From Streptomyces sp. CT34 (GTDB lineage Bacteria; Actinomycetota; Actinomycetes; Streptomycetales; Streptomycetaceae): 64,000 nt of DNA. The stretch spans positions 2,365,632-2,429,631 of the forward strand of contig NZ_KN708638.1 in the NCBI RefSeq assembly GCF_000805335.1, in the 5' to 3' direction. Within the stretch, counting starts at the first letter, position 1; each line of letters starts with the position of its first letter. The notes beneath the pieces are model-generated. The model did no database searches and was not told the origin of the DNA. It saw only the letters and a list, made by a program, of their open reading frames with translations. The position numbers and the translations under genes were made by a program. Shown here one piece after another: positions 1-7,980 of the stretch.

Positions 1-1
1 G

Positions 2-340
2 GCGACGCTGCTGGTGGTGGCGCCGGGCCAGCCGGGCGCCGGGCTGCTGGAGCGGGTGCACGACGCCCGCCGCAACGGCGCCACGGTGCTCGCCCTGGAC
101 GGCGGCGACCGCGATCTGCACTCCCTGGCGCACGACGCGCTGGCCGCTCCCCCGCCCCCGCCCGAGGGCACCGTGGGCACCCCGCAGGGCCGGGACCTGG
201 ACCTGGACACCGTCCAGCACCTGGTCAGCGCCGCCGCCGGGGAGAATGCCGGGCCCGCGCCCCGCCGCCACCGCCGCTTCCGCGACCGCCTCTCCCGCCT
301 CGCCGACAGCCTCTCGGCCCCGCCCCCGCCCCGCTGGTAA
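2..340 (+). CDS. Conserved hypothetical protein, 3' end only
   Basis: The reading frame is open from the first bases of the window and ends at TAA 338-340, so only the last 112 residues are visible and the true start lies upstream. The visible part begins with a hydrophobic strand followed by a Gly-rich turn (LLVVAPGQPGAG), then an alternating helix/strand pattern with LALDGG. This resembles the second half of a small Rossmann-like or SIS-like fold, but I do not recognise the family. The C-terminus is Pro- and Arg-rich. Codon third positions are strongly GC, supporting real coding. It is followed by 214 bp without a convincing gene. Confidence 0.6.
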   Translation, partial: ATLLVVAPGQPGAGLLERVHDARRNGATVLALDGGDRDLHSLAHDALAAPPPPPEGTVGTPQGRDLDLDTVQHLVSAAAGENAGPAPRRHRRFRDRLSRLADSLSAPPPPRW

Positions 341-407
341 CCGCCCGGCCCCGGCTGCCGCACGGGCCCGCCGCCCACGAGGACGGAGGGCGCCCGAGGA
401 GCACCGT

Positions 408-575
408 TGGACGTCCTACGACCGGGCCCAGGAGGGGAGGGGGACCAGGGATCGTCCTACGAGAACCGGGGACGCCCACGACCAGGACCGGGGATCGTGT
501 TACGAGGAGGGGGATCGCCCTGTAGGGGACCGCCCTATGAGGAGGGAGAGCCTCCTACGAGGAGCGGGGCTCGTC
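408..575. repeat. Imperfect repeats around CCTACGAGG
   Basis: This G-rich stretch contains at least five degenerate copies of a core like TCCTACGAGG or TTACGAGG (near 413, 455, 499, 533 and 554), separated by runs of GGGGA and GGACC. No ORF here has a ribosome binding site. The last copies run into the 3' end of the small minus-strand gene at 555-803. The block may be a degraded tandem repeat or terminator-rich spacer. Confidence 0.4.
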
Positions 576-803
576 CCCGTCGTCGCCCTGGCCCTTTCCC
601 ATGTCGTGCCACTTGGGGTCGGTCTCCCACTCCAGGTTCCGCTCGCGCGCGGTCTCCATGGCGTGGGCCGCCTCCTCGCGGCTGCGGTACGGGCCGAACC
701 GGTCGGCCGCCCGGCACTGGGGGCCCTCCTCGACCGTCCCGTGCCTGAGGCAGTAGAACCACTCGCCCGGCTTGCCGACCGTCCGCCGCTTGAACAGCGC
801 CAT
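555..803 (-). CDS. Small conserved hypothetical protein (82 aa)
   Basis: ATG at 803 is preceded by a good GGGAGG site, which decides this start over the longer upstream frame that would overlap map. The 82-residue protein starts [20 protein letters not shown] and has a compact domain with two Cys (FYCLRHG and [13 protein letters not shown]) followed by [16 protein letters not shown]. This is reminiscent of short SPOR-like or WGR-like modules, but no function can be assigned. The tail is Asp/Gly-rich. It is divergent from map with only 67 bp between start codons, so the two probably share a promoter region. Confidence 0.7.
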   Translation of the reverse strand: MALFKRRTVGKPGEWFYCLRHGTVEEGPQCRAADRFGPYRSREEAAHAMETARERNLEWETDPKWHDMGKGQGDDGDEPRSS

Positions 804-857
804 TGCCGCCTCCCGTACCTGGCTCCAGTGCCACCATCCTGCCCGACGGGCCGCGGA

Positions 858-863
858 TACACT
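858..863 (+). promoter_or_regulatory. Candidate -10 hexamer of leaderless map
   Basis: TACACT lies 7 bp upstream of the map ATG and no Shine-Dalgarno sequence is present between them. The distance places the transcription start at or next to the start codon, the arrangement of leaderless streptomycete genes. No good -35 is visible. Confidence 0.4.
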
Positions 864-870
864 CGCTGGC

Positions 871-1728
871 ATGTCTGGCCAGTCGCTTCTTGTCCCGGGG
901 AAGATCTCCCCCACCCGCCCCGTCCCCGCCTCGATCCCGCGCCCCGAGTACGTAGGAAAGGCCGCACCCACCCCGTACACGGGCCCGGAGGTGCAGGACT
1001 CCGACACCATCGAGCGGATGCGGATCGCCGGCCGGATCGCCGCGCAGGCGATGGCGGAGGCCGCCAAGCTGATCGCGCCGGGCGTGACCACCGATGAACT
1101 GGACCGGGTCGCCCACGAGTTCATGTGCGACCACGGCGCCTACCCCTCCACACTCGGCTACCGCGGCTTCCCCAAGTCCCTGTGCTCCTCGCTCAACGAG
1201 GTCATCTGCCACGGCATCCCGGACTCGACCGTCCTGAAGGACGGCGACATCGTGAACCTCGACGTGACCGCGTACATCCACGGCGTGCACGGCGACAACA
1301 ACGCCACCTATCTGTGCGGCGACGTGGACGAGGAGTCCCGGCTGCTGGTGGAGCGCACCCGTGAAGCGCTCAACCGCGCGATCAAGGCCGTCAGGCCGGG
1401 CCGCCAGATCAACATCATCGGCCGGGTCATCGAGTCGTACGCCAAGCGCTTCGGATACGGCGTGGTCCGCGACTTCACCGGGCACGGCATCAACTCGTCG
1501 TTCCACTCCGGCCTGATCGTTCCGCACTACGACAGCCCGCACCACACCACCGACATCAGGCCCGGGATGACCTTCACCATCGAGCCGATGCTGACGCTGG
1601 GCACGTACGAGTACGACATGTGGGAGGACGGCTGGACGGTGGTCACCAAGGACCGCAAGCGGACCGCGCAGTTCGAGCACACGCTAGTGGTGACGGAGAC
1701 CGGGGCGGAGATCCTCACGCTCCCCTGA
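871..1728 (+). CDS. map: Methionine aminopeptidase, type I
   Basis: Cytosolic metalloprotease that removes the initiator methionine from nascent proteins. The 285-aa product has the full pita-bread active site: His114 (CHGIP), metal ligands Asp131 (NLDVTAY), Asp142 (HGDNNATY), His205 (TGHGI), Glu238 (TIEPM) and Glu269 (QFEHT). The N-terminal 40-residue extension with several prolines is typical of actinobacterial type Ic enzymes that dock on the ribosome. The start MSGQSLL is chosen because the longer frame overlaps the divergent small gene. Upstream there is no ribosome binding site but a TACACT hexamer 7 bp away, so the message may be leaderless. Confidence 0.95.
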   Translation: MSGQSLLVPGKISPTRPVPASIPRPEYVGKAAPTPYTGPEVQDSDTIERMRIAGRIAAQAMAEAAKLIAPGVTTDELDRVAHEFMCDHGAYPSTLGYRGFPKSLCSSLNEVICHGIPDSTVLKDGDIVNLDVTAYIHGVHGDNNATYLCGDVDEESRLLVERTREALNRAIKAVRPGRQINIIGRVIESYAKRFGYGVVRDFTGHGINSSFHSGLIVPHYDSPHHTTDIRPGMTFTIEPMLTLGTYEYDMWEDGWTVVTKDRKRTAQFEHTLVVTETGAEILTLP

Positions 1729-1772
1729 TGCCGCCCTGATGCCGCTGGATTCGGGCAGGAGTAGGGTTTTTA

Positions 1773-1787
1773 CCGACAGCTTGTCGG
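1773..1787. promoter_or_regulatory. Inverted repeat CCGACA-GCT-TGTCGG
   Basis: Perfect 6-bp arms with a 3-bp spacer lie in the 198-bp gap between map and the heme oxygenase gene. A TTTTT run precedes it rather than follows it, so it is a poor terminator for map. An operator for the downstream gene is the alternative. It does not resemble an iron box. Confidence 0.4.
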
Positions 1788-1926
1788 GAACAGGTTGACC
1801 GGGGCGGCTCCTCCGTAGTTGGGTAACGCCGAGTTGTCAGGCTGCGGCGCCCCGGGTTCCCGGGGCGCGGCGTCCCCGTGGCGCCGGCCTGTTCCCGTCC
1901 GCTCCCCCGGCCCCCGGAGGTCCGCC

Positions 1927-2625
1927 TTGGAAGCGTCCAGCCCGACCCCGCCCGCGCCGTCCACGCCGTCCGCGCCGTCCACGCCGTTCTCCACGGTTAT
2001 CCGCACCGCGTCCCAGGCACAGCACACCGAGGCCGAGAACTCCTCGTTCATGGGCGACCTCCTCGGCGGCAGGCTCGGCGTCGCGGCCTACCGGCGCTAC
2101 ACCGAGCAGCTCTGGTTCGTCTACCGCGCGCTGGAGGACGCCTCCGGGACCCTGGCCGCCGACCCGGTCGCGGGCCCCTTCATTCGCCCGGAGCTCGCCC
2201 GCACCGCCGAGTTGGAGCGCGACCTCGCCCATCTCGGCGGCGCCTCCTGGCGGACCGGCCTGGAGCCCCTGCCGGCCACCGCCGCGTACGCCGACCGTAT
2301 CGCCTGCTGCGCCCGCGACTGGCCGGCCGGCTATGTCGCCCACCACTACACCCGCTATCTCGGCGACCTCTCCGGCGGCCAGATCATCCGCGGCACCGCC
2401 GAGAAGACCTGGGGCTTCGCGCGCAAGGGCGACGGCGTCCGCTTCTACGTCTTCGAGGAGATAGCCAACCCCGCCGCCTTCAAGCGCGAATACCGCGAGC
2501 TCCTGGACGCGCTGCCGGTCGACGACCTGGAGAAGCAGCGGGTGGTCGACGAGTGCAAGCGCGCGTTCGCGCTGAACAGCGCGGTGTTCCGGGAGCTGGG
2601 CGAGCAGTTCCCGATGAGCGCGTAA
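1927..2625 (+). CDS. Biliverdin-producing heme oxygenase
   Basis: Opens heme to biliverdin, CO and iron. The start is TTG 1927, set by GGAGG at 1916-1920 with 6-nt spacing. Longer upstream frames lack a ribosome site. The 232-aa product has a Pro/Ser-rich N-terminus, then the proximal heme ligand His33 in AQHTEAENSSF and the distal-helix glycine motif GDLSGGQ (about 146-152) that contacts bound oxygen. Length fits the HmuO/HO-1 family. It is convergent with the minus-strand PhzF gene whose upstream region carries an iron box. That arrangement suggests a role in iron recovery from heme, though no iron box is visible upstream of this gene itself. Confidence 0.93.
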   Translation: MEASSPTPPAPSTPSAPSTPFSTVIRTASQAQHTEAENSSFMGDLLGGRLGVAAYRRYTEQLWFVYRALEDASGTLAADPVAGPFIRPELARTAELERDLAHLGGASWRTGLEPLPATAAYADRIACCARDWPAGYVAHHYTRYLGDLSGGQIIRGTAEKTWGFARKGDGVRFYVFEEIANPAAFKREYRELLDALPVDDLEKQRVVDECKRAFALNSAVFRELGEQFPMSA

Positions 2626-2698
2626 CGGCGCCGGGGACGGGACAGGGCGCACCGGCCGCCGCGCCGCACGGGCCCCGCACAGCACCCGCCCCGCAGCG

Positions 2699-3514
2699 CT
2701 ATGCGGCCTCGGCGCGCACCCGCCCGCCGACCTCGATCGTGCCGTCCGGGTACGTCCGCGTGCGGATCTGCGAGCCGACGCCCTGGCGGATGTCCAGCGG
2801 GCGGCCGAGCTGATGCGTCAGGAGCAGGGCGGCGGCGCCGGTGGCCTCGTCCTCGACGATGCCGTCGCCGCGCCGCGGGAACGCCCGCGCGCGGACCACG
2901 CCCGCGGCCTCGTCCAGCCAGGCCCAGGCGTAGAGCCAGCCCTCCCCCGGCGGCGGCGCGGGCAGCGCGTCGACCGCCGCGGCGGAGGGGTACTGCTCGG
3001 TGGTGCGGTGGGTGACCCACTCGGCGCGCCCGCGCACCCAGGTGAGGTCCCCGTCGTGACGGACCGCGACGTCGCCGGCCGGCGGGCGCAGCACGGCCGG
3101 CGGGCGGCCCTGGCTCCGCAGCAGCCAGGCCAGGCCGACGAGGGGGTGGCCGGCGAACGGGAGCCGGACACTGGGGGTGTGGATGTCGGCGGTGCCGCGG
3201 GCGGCGTCGTCGAGGAACACCGTCTCGCTGAAGCCGAGTTCGGCGGCGAGAGTGGCGCGGGCGGCCGGGTCGGGGAGGGCGGCGCCGTCGCGCACGACGC
3301 CCAGCAGGTTGCCGCCGGCGCCCGCCGGCCCGCAGAACACCCGCAGCACATCCACCTCCACCTCCACGCCCACATCCACGGCGCCGGCCACGACCGCCGC
3401 CGCGGCGGCACCGCCGGCGGCAGCGACATCATTCGCGTCGGTTCTCGCCTCAGTTCTCGCGACGGTATCCGTGTCGGTATTCGTGTCGGTCGTCTCCGCG
3501 TTCCAGTCCGTCAT
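2699..3514 (-). CDS. PhzF family isomerase/epimerase
   Basis: The 271-aa protein (ATG 3514) belongs to the PhzF/diaminopimelate-epimerase-like fold: VDVLRVFCGPAGAGGNLLGVV at the start of the fold, then GFSETVFLDD with the conserved catalytic-type Glu, RLPFAGHPLVG, and DEATGAAALLL near the C-terminus. These four blocks are the family signature. The first 50 residues are low-complexity Thr/Asp/Ala (TDTNTDTDTV), probably a disordered leader. The gene starts 8 bp after the stop of the His-rich ORF and is likely co-transcribed with it from the region of the iron box. The substrate is unknown, and PhzF paralogs are too diverse to guess it. Confidence 0.85.
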   Translation of the reverse strand: MTDWNAETTDTNTDTDTVARTEARTDANDVAAAGGAAAAAVVAGAVDVGVEVEVDVLRVFCGPAGAGGNLLGVVRDGAALPDPAARATLAAELGFSETVFLDDAARGTADIHTPSVRLPFAGHPLVGLAWLLRSQGRPPAVLRPPAGDVAVRHDGDLTWVRGRAEWVTHRTTEQYPSAAAVDALPAPPPGEGWLYAWAWLDEAAGVVRARAFPRRGDGIVEDEATGAAALLLTHQLGRPLDIRQGVGSQIRTRTYPDGTIEVGGRVRAEAA

Positions 3515-3522
3515 CCCGGCAT

Positions 3523-3765
3523 TCAACAGGACGCCCGGGCACCGGAGTCGGGGCGGGGGCGTCCGGGCGCGGGTACGGGGGTGGGGGCGGTGCGGCGCGG
3601 GGCCGTGCCGAACTCGGGGGCGACGACCCGGACCAGCCCCCGCCGTAGCCCCGCGCACAGCACCCGGACGCGGGCGCCGGCGCGGGTACGGGTCTGGCCA
3701 TGGGTGCGGGCGTGGGTGTGGGCGTGGGTGTGGGTATGGAGCCGGAGGTGGCGGTGACGGCGCAT
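3523..3765 (-). CDS. Small His/Arg-rich protein (80 aa)
   Basis: ATG 3765 is preceded by GAAGGGG with 5-nt spacing. The N-terminus is a run of alternating His (HLRLHTHTHAHTHARTHG), followed by a Thr/Arg stretch, a short hydrophobic part (VRVLCAGLRRGLVRVVAPEF) and a Pro/Arg tail. Codon third positions are about 95% G or C, which supports translation in this frame. The His run arises from a CCCACA/CCCACG hexamer repeat. Two features suggest metal binding: the His cluster, and a DmdR/IdeR-type iron box 67 bp upstream. The function is otherwise unknown. It overlaps nothing and precedes the PhzF gene by 8 bp. Confidence 0.6.
   Translation of the reverse strand: MRRHRHLRLHTHTHAHTHARTHGQTRTRAGARVRVLCAGLRRGLVRVVAPEFGTAPRRTAPTPVPAPGRPRPDSGARASC
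3700..3738. repeat. GGGTGT/GGGCGT hexamer tandem repeat
   Basis: About six copies of a 6-bp unit (GTGGGC or GTGGGT on the + strand) encode the His-Thr/His-Ala run of the minus-strand small protein. Such repeats are prone to slippage, so the number of His residues may vary between strains. Confidence 0.7.
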
Positions 3766-3831
3766 GGGACCCCTTCCCGAGGAAGCCGAGAAAGCCGAGG
3801 AGCTCGTGAAGGCAGTTGCCTGGGCGAGCAC

Positions 3832-3850
3832 TTAGGTAAGCCTAACCTAA
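3832..3850 (-). promoter_or_regulatory. DmdR/IdeR-type iron box
   Basis: TTAGGTAAGCCTAACCTAA matches the 19-bp actinobacterial iron-box consensus TTAGGTTAGGCTAACCTAA at 17 of 19 positions and is palindromic in 8 of 9 base pairs. It lies 67 bp upstream of the His-rich minus-strand gene and 202 bp upstream of the lipoprotein gene on the other strand, so the minus-strand operon (His-rich protein, PhzF) is the likelier target. Fe(II)-loaded DmdR1 would repress in iron-rich cells. Confidence 0.85.
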
Positions 3851-4051
3851 CTAGATCTTCGCTGCGTCGGGCAGGCCCGGTGCCGACGGGTCGACGGACC
3901 GCCGGGCCGAGTGCCCGTCAGATCACGGTGTGGGCTCCGTATCCGATCCCCACGGTCTGGTTCTCCCGCAGCACGGGTAGGGTTGCGCCGAATCGTGCCA
4001 CCCCGGCGGCCATCCAGTCCGCCCCGGTCGCCCCGAAGGAGCCCGAGCCCC

Positions 4052-5038
4052 ATGACACGCAGGTCGCCGTTCCGGGTGCCCGCAACACTGACGTCGGCAG
4101 CGGCGGCGCTGGTGATACTGAGCGGGTGCATGACGGTGCACGGCGAGCGGGAGATCCTGCCGGCGGTGTCGGAGGCGGACGCCGCACAGGCGCTCAAGCA
4201 CTTCACCGACGGCTTCAACAAGGCCAACCGCACGCTCGATCCGCAGGTGAACACCTCCTTCGAGGCGGGTGCGCTGCTCGCCATCGACCAGGCCGGGATA
4301 AAGGCGGCGCACGGGCTCCGGCCGAACGGCAACCCCGGGTTCACGCCGCTGCGCTTCTCGGACGCGCACTTCACCGTGCCCAAGCAGAAGGGCTGGCCGA
4401 AGTTCTTCATCGGGGACGCGCTCAGCAACCGCCGGAACCGCAGCGGCGAGAACACCCGCTGGTTCCTGGTGTTCAGCCGGGACGCCATCGGCGCGAAGTG
4501 GCGGGCCGTCTACCTGGCGACGTTCGACAGCAACACCGCCCCGGAGCTGAAGATCACCGACGGCTACGCGGAGACGGTGCCCACCGACGGCTCGTCGGGC
4601 CTGACGGTCGATCCGGGCAAGCTCGGCCAGACCTACGCCGACTACCTCAACACCGGCAAGGGCGGCGCCTTCGCGCCGGGGCCGAACACCGACCAGTGGC
4701 GGGCCCAGCGCGCCCGCGACGCCAACCAGCCCGGCGCCCGCATCCAGTGGGAGGACCAGGCGTCGGAGTACCCGCCGGTGGCGCTGCGGACCACCGACGG
4801 CGGTGCGCTGGTGTTCTTCTCCACCGTCTACCACCAGCAGAAGACGGTCTCCCAGGGCCTGATGATCACCGTGCCGCCCAGCCTGCGCGGCATCGTGCAG
4901 GGGCCGGACAAGAAGACCACGCGGATGGCCTTCACCACGGTCTCGGGCCAGACGGTCACGGTCCCGGCGAAGAGCGCCGGCGGCAAGATCACGGTGCTCA
5001 ACCGGATCGAGGCGAAGACCTCGGCCAGGGCGCTGTAG
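4052..5038 (+). CDS. Secreted lipoprotein, DUF8094-like
   Basis: ATG 4052 follows GAAGGAG about 10 bp upstream. The 328-aa protein begins with a positively charged n-region (MTRRSPFRVP), a hydrophobic stretch and the lipobox LSGC, so it is exported and lipid-anchored. The mature part starts AALKHFTDGFNKANRTLD-like and contains FSDAHFTVPKQKGWPKFFIG and WFLVFSRD. To me this pattern matches the streptomycete DUF8094 family, which has no known function. I make the family assignment from memory and did not test it. Confidence 0.75.
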   Translation: MTRRSPFRVPATLTSAAAALVILSGCMTVHGEREILPAVSEADAAQALKHFTDGFNKANRTLDPQVNTSFEAGALLAIDQAGIKAAHGLRPNGNPGFTPLRFSDAHFTVPKQKGWPKFFIGDALSNRRNRSGENTRWFLVFSRDAIGAKWRAVYLATFDSNTAPELKITDGYAETVPTDGSSGLTVDPGKLGQTYADYLNTGKGGAFAPGPNTDQWRAQRARDANQPGARIQWEDQASEYPPVALRTTDGGALVFFSTVYHQQKTVSQGLMITVPPSLRGIVQGPDKKTTRMAFTTVSGQTVTVPAKSAGGKITVLNRIEAKTSARAL

Positions 5039-5149
5039 CCGCGGCGTTCGCGGCGAAGGTGCCACGCGGGGCCGTCGGCGGGAGCCGGCGGCCCCTGCGC
5101 CGTCGGACGCGGGCCCCGTACGGGAGAGACGGGCTCCGTACGGGCGCGG

Positions 5150-5893
5150 TCAGCGGCCGATCGGCCAGGCCGCGGTCTCGTGGTCGGACTCGCGGTCGAT
5201 GAACGCGGCGCAGGCGTCGGTCAGCGATTCCAGCAGCGTCAGCGGGTCGGGCAGCGGAAGTTCGGGGCCGCGCAGCCAGGTCACCGCGGGCTGCTCGCCG
5301 GGGAGGGTGGAGGGCGGCAGGAGGACATAGCTGCCGCGGCAGTGCCAGCGCAGGCCCGGATGCTCGTCGAGGGTCTCGGGGTGGCAGTCCAGTTCGCACG
5401 GCCACCACTCGTCCTCGTCGTCCGGGGTGCCGCGGGTGGCGGTGAAGAACAGCATCCGGCCGTCCCCGAAGCCGGCACCGCTGAGGCTGACCGGTCCGAC
5501 GTCGACGCCCGCCGCGTCCAGCCGGCCGAGGGCGCTGCGGCCCGCTTCGACGGGGACGTCGAGGACGTCGTGGGCGATGCCGGTGGCGGTGACGAAGTTG
5601 GCCTGCGGGAGGGTGCGGACCCAGGCGGCGACCTTGTCGCGGTCGGTGGTGGCGACGGTCTGCCAGCCGAAGGAGATGGGATGTCGTCCCGGGGTGGGAC
5701 AGCCGATGCGTTCGCAGGAACAGCCGTAGCCGGAGGGGTGGGCGGCGGGGGCGACCGGGAAGCCCGCGTCGGCCGCCGCCAGCAGCAGGTCCGCACGGCC
5801 GCGCGCGGCCGCTGATCCCGTGTCCGTATCGCCGCCGTCCGATCCGCTCTTCGGCCGGCGCAGCCACTGGGAGAACCTGCTCTTGCGTTCCAT
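5150..5893 (-). CDS. Bifunctional DNA primase/polymerase (prim-pol) N-terminal domain protein
   Basis: The 247-aa protein carries the actinobacterial prim-pol N-terminal domain pattern. After a basic N-terminus come LLLAAADAGFPVAPAAHP, a metal-type cluster with Cys spacing YGCSCERIGCPTPGRHP, FGWQTVATTD and a variable core with a second Trp/Cys block (WWPCELDC, LRWHCRGSYVLLPPS). Stand-alone copies of this domain are common in Streptomyces chromosomes and are thought to handle nucleic acid. No helicase partner is adjacent, so its role is unclear. The start ATG 5893 is the only good one. The gene stands alone, 111 bp after the convergent lipoprotein gene. Confidence 0.75.
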   Translation of the reverse strand: MERKSRFSQWLRRPKSGSDGGDTDTGSAAARGRADLLLAAADAGFPVAPAAHPSGYGCSCERIGCPTPGRHPISFGWQTVATTDRDKVAAWVRTLPQANFVTATGIAHDVLDVPVEAGRSALGRLDAAGVDVGPVSLSGAGFGDGRMLFFTATRGTPDDEDEWWPCELDCHPETLDEHPGLRWHCRGSYVLLPPSTLPGEQPAVTWLRGPELPLPDPLTLLESLTDACAAFIDRESDHETAAWPIGR

Positions 5894-6036
5894 CTATCCC
5901 CTCACTTCGAGCGGTGGTCTGGGATCAATGCTGCCACCATCCTGGGCGCCAGGTGACCGGTGTGCGGATCCGGGGTGAACGCGGTACGGGCGAACAGGGG
6001 CAATTCACGCCATCACCGACCGACCGCCCGGTGCGG

Positions 6037-6636
6037 TCAGTCGCGCGGGCGCAGACCACGCAATACCTGGTCGACGAGGGTGTCGACGTAGTCGTGGGTC
6101 AGTTCGCCGGTGCGCATCAGCCACCGTTGTGAGAAGGGACTCAGCAGCATCTCGGCGGCGATCCGGACGTCGATGCCGGGGTCCACCTCGCCGGCTTCCT
6201 GGGCGGCGCGCAGCCGCTCGACGTAGACGCGGATACCGGGCTCCAGGAGGCGGCCGACGAAGGTGCGGGAGAGCTCCTCGTCGTTGGCGCCGGCCACCGC
6301 GAGGGCGCGGTAGGGGGCCTGCCAGGTCGCGTCGTTGAACTCGTCGGCGGTGGCCCGCAGGACGGACTTCAGGTCGGCGGCCAGATCGCCGGTGTCCGGA
6401 ATCCCCTGCTCGTAGTCGTCCTCGACGCCCGCGCTGAAGGCGTCCAGGAGGACGGCGGCCTTGGAGGGCCACCAGCGGTAGATCGTCTGCTTGCCGACGC
6501 CGGCGCGGGCGGCGATGCCCTCGATCGTGAGCTTGTGGTAGCCGACCTCGCCGACGAGGGCGAGGGCGGCGTCGAAGATCGCGCGGCGGGAGCGTTCGCT
6601 GCGGCGGGAGGCGTCGGGGGCGGGTTTGTTGGCCAT
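6037..6636 (-). CDS. TetR/AcrR family regulator
   Basis: The 199-aa protein has an N-terminal TetR DNA-binding domain (residues about 15-62): RRAIFDAALALVGEVGYHKL, then IEGIAARAGVGKQTIYRWW with the recognition helix. The C-terminal part (LRATADEFNDATWQAPYRAL and following) resembles the ligand domain of small-molecule-sensing TetRs. There is no ribosome site upstream; instead TAGACT lies 6 bp before the ATG, so the transcript is probably leaderless. Three copies of a 15-bp dyad lie in the 124-bp divergent region toward the small gene at 6761, implying autoregulation and control of that gene. Confidence 0.92.
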   Translation of the reverse strand: MANKPAPDASRRSERSRRAIFDAALALVGEVGYHKLTIEGIAARAGVGKQTIYRWWPSKAAVLLDAFSAGVEDDYEQGIPDTGDLAADLKSVLRATADEFNDATWQAPYRALAVAGANDEELSRTFVGRLLEPGIRVYVERLRAAQEAGEVDPGIDVRIAAEMLLSPFSQRWLMRTGELTHDYVDTLVDQVLRGLRPRD

Positions 6637-6642
6637 GGGCGG

Positions 6643-6648
6643 AGTCTA
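6643..6648 (-). promoter_or_regulatory. Candidate -10 of leaderless TetR gene
   Basis: On the minus strand TAGACT is followed by six bases and then the ATG at 6636. No Shine-Dalgarno sequence exists. The first operator dyad (6662-6676) would cover the -35 region. Confidence 0.55.
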
Positions 6649-6661
6649 GCGAGGAGAAGGC

Positions 6662-6730
6662 GAGACGTATCGTCTTGACAAGACGGAGCGTCTCGCTTGA
6701 GGATGGGGCGCGAGCGAGACGCCCCGTCTC
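6662..6730. promoter_or_regulatory. Three TetR operator dyads, RAGACG-N3-CGTCTY
   Basis: Three 15-bp sites share one pattern: GAGACGTATCGTCTT (6662-6676), AAGACGGAGCGTCTC (6680-6694) and GAGACGCCCCGTCTC (6716-6730). Sites 1 and 2 are 3 bp apart and flank TTGACA (6675-6680), a consensus -35 for the + strand gene at 6761. GAGGAT 18 bp downstream is a possible -10. Site 3 falls near the expected transcription start. The layout fits cooperative repression by the adjacent TetR protein. Confidence 0.8.
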
Positions 6731-6760
6731 GCAATCGGTCCGGAGAAGGGAACTCGCCTG

Positions 6761-6934
6761 ATGAGCAAGGGAAATGCGGGCGGCATGCTCGGTGTCGGCG
6801 GTACGCGCAGCAAGCTCTCCCGCGGCGCACTGCGCGGCGGCACGGGCGGCGGACGGAGCGGCCGGGGAGGCCGCGAGGACCCGCAGCGCCGCGAGCTGCT
6901 ACGGAAAATGCAGGAGCGGACAGAGAAAGGCTGA
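6761..6934 (+). CDS. Small Gly/Arg-rich protein (57 aa), DUF6243-like
   Basis: ATG 6761 follows GGAGAAGGG about 10 bp upstream and the frame ends at TGA 6932-6934. The peptide begins MSKGNAGGMLGVGGTRSKLS, then ALRGG and GRSGRGG, and ends in a charged helix (DPQRRELLRKMQERTEKG). I associate this pattern with a small streptomycete family (DUF6243) of unknown role. It is divergent from the TetR gene and its promoter is wrapped by three TetR operator sites, so it is probably the main target of that repressor. Confidence 0.7.
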   Translation: MSKGNAGGMLGVGGTRSKLSRGALRGGTGGGRSGRGGREDPQRRELLRKMQERTEKG

Positions 6935-6964
6935 GTTGCGCCCCCGGCGGAGGGTCCCCGGCGG

Positions 6965-7921
6965 TCAGGCCGGGGGCCAGTCGTCGCCCCAGGCGGCGTC
7001 GCGGGCCGCGCGGTAGACCGTGCCCCGGCGCTTGGTGACCGTGCCGCGCCGGAGGCCGTCGTCCGCGGTGCACAGCTCCAACAGGACCTGGCCCTTGCGG
7101 AGTTGGGGCTTGCGGACCACCCGGGCGGCGGCCGGCGCGGCATCGCCGCGGGTGGCCGCGACATAGCTGAACTTCTCGTCCTCGTACGCGAGGGAGCCGC
7201 CCTTGATCTGGCGGTGGAGGGAGGAGCGGCTGACCCGGACGGAGAAGTGGCACCAGTCGTCTTCCGGGACGATCGGGCAGGCGGCGCTGTGCGGGCACGG
7301 CGCGACGATGCGCAGACCGGCGGCGATCAGCTGCTCGCGGGCCTCCCGGATGCGGAGGTAGCCCTCCGGGGTGCCCGGTTCGATCAGCACGACGGACCCG
7401 GCGGTGGCCGCGGCGTCGACCACCGCGCGGCGCGCCTCGGGCCGCAGCTCGCCGAGGACGTAGGAGACGGTCACCAGGTCGGTGCCGTCCGGGACGGTGA
7501 GGCCGTCGCCGATGACCTGCCGCTGCCACGTGGTGTCCGGCAGGATTCCGGCGGCCAGTTCGCGGCCGAGGTCGAGGGCGGGCCGGGCCCAGTCCAGGAC
7601 CGTGCTGCCGACGCCGTCCCAGGTGGCCGCGGTGGCCCAGGTGGCGGCGCCGGTGCCGCCGCCGATGTCGACATGGGCGGCCGGGGACCAGCCGGGGACC
7701 CGCGCGGCGAAGGCGGCCAGCGCGGCCCGTACGGCTTCGAAGGTCGCGGGCATGCGGTAGGCGGCGTACGCGGCGACGTCGCCGCGGTCCCGGAGCACCG
7801 GGGCGTCGGTGGGGGTGCGGCCCCGGTAGTTGGCGATCAGCCGGTCCACGGCCTGCGCGGCCTGCTTGGGCGGCAGGCCGTCGAGCAGGCCGGCCAGGGC
7901 GGCGCGCAGTTCGTCGTGCAT
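6965..7921 (-). CDS. Rsm22/METTL17-like rRNA methyltransferase
   Basis: The 318-aa protein matches the Rsm22 family (small ribosomal subunit methyltransferase-like proteins, related to mitochondrial METTL17). The N-terminal helical part is followed by RGDVAAYAAYRMPATFEAV, typical of the family, and an S-adenosylmethionine motif I (HVDIGGGTGAATWA, about residues 90-103). Next come SYVLGEL and VLIEPGTPEGY, then a Cys cluster CPHSAACPIVPEDDWC near residue 210 that in METTL17 relatives binds an Fe-S cluster. Activity on rRNA is inferred from the family. The gene stands between a small + strand gene and the serine hydrolase on the same strand. Confidence 0.88.
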   Translation of the reverse strand: MHDELRAALAGLLDGLPPKQAAQAVDRLIANYRGRTPTDAPVLRDRGDVAAYAAYRMPATFEAVRAALAAFAARVPGWSPAAHVDIGGGTGAATWATAATWDGVGSTVLDWARPALDLGRELAAGILPDTTWQRQVIGDGLTVPDGTDLVTVSYVLGELRPEARRAVVDAAATAGSVVLIEPGTPEGYLRIREAREQLIAAGLRIVAPCPHSAACPIVPEDDWCHFSVRVSRSSLHRQIKGGSLAYEDEKFSYVAATRGDAAPAAARVVRKPQLRKGQVLLELCTADDGLRRGTVTKRRGTVYRAARDAAWGDDWPPA

Positions 7922-7980
7922 TCCGCAGATTTTACGGGGCCCCGGGGCGCGCCCGGTCCGGCCGCTCAGCCGGCCGCCGC

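Noticed and set aside
3911..4051. Upstream start for the DUF8094 lipoprotein
   Set aside because: Would place an Arg/Pro-rich string before the signal peptide and prevent export; ATG 4052 has a ribosome site.
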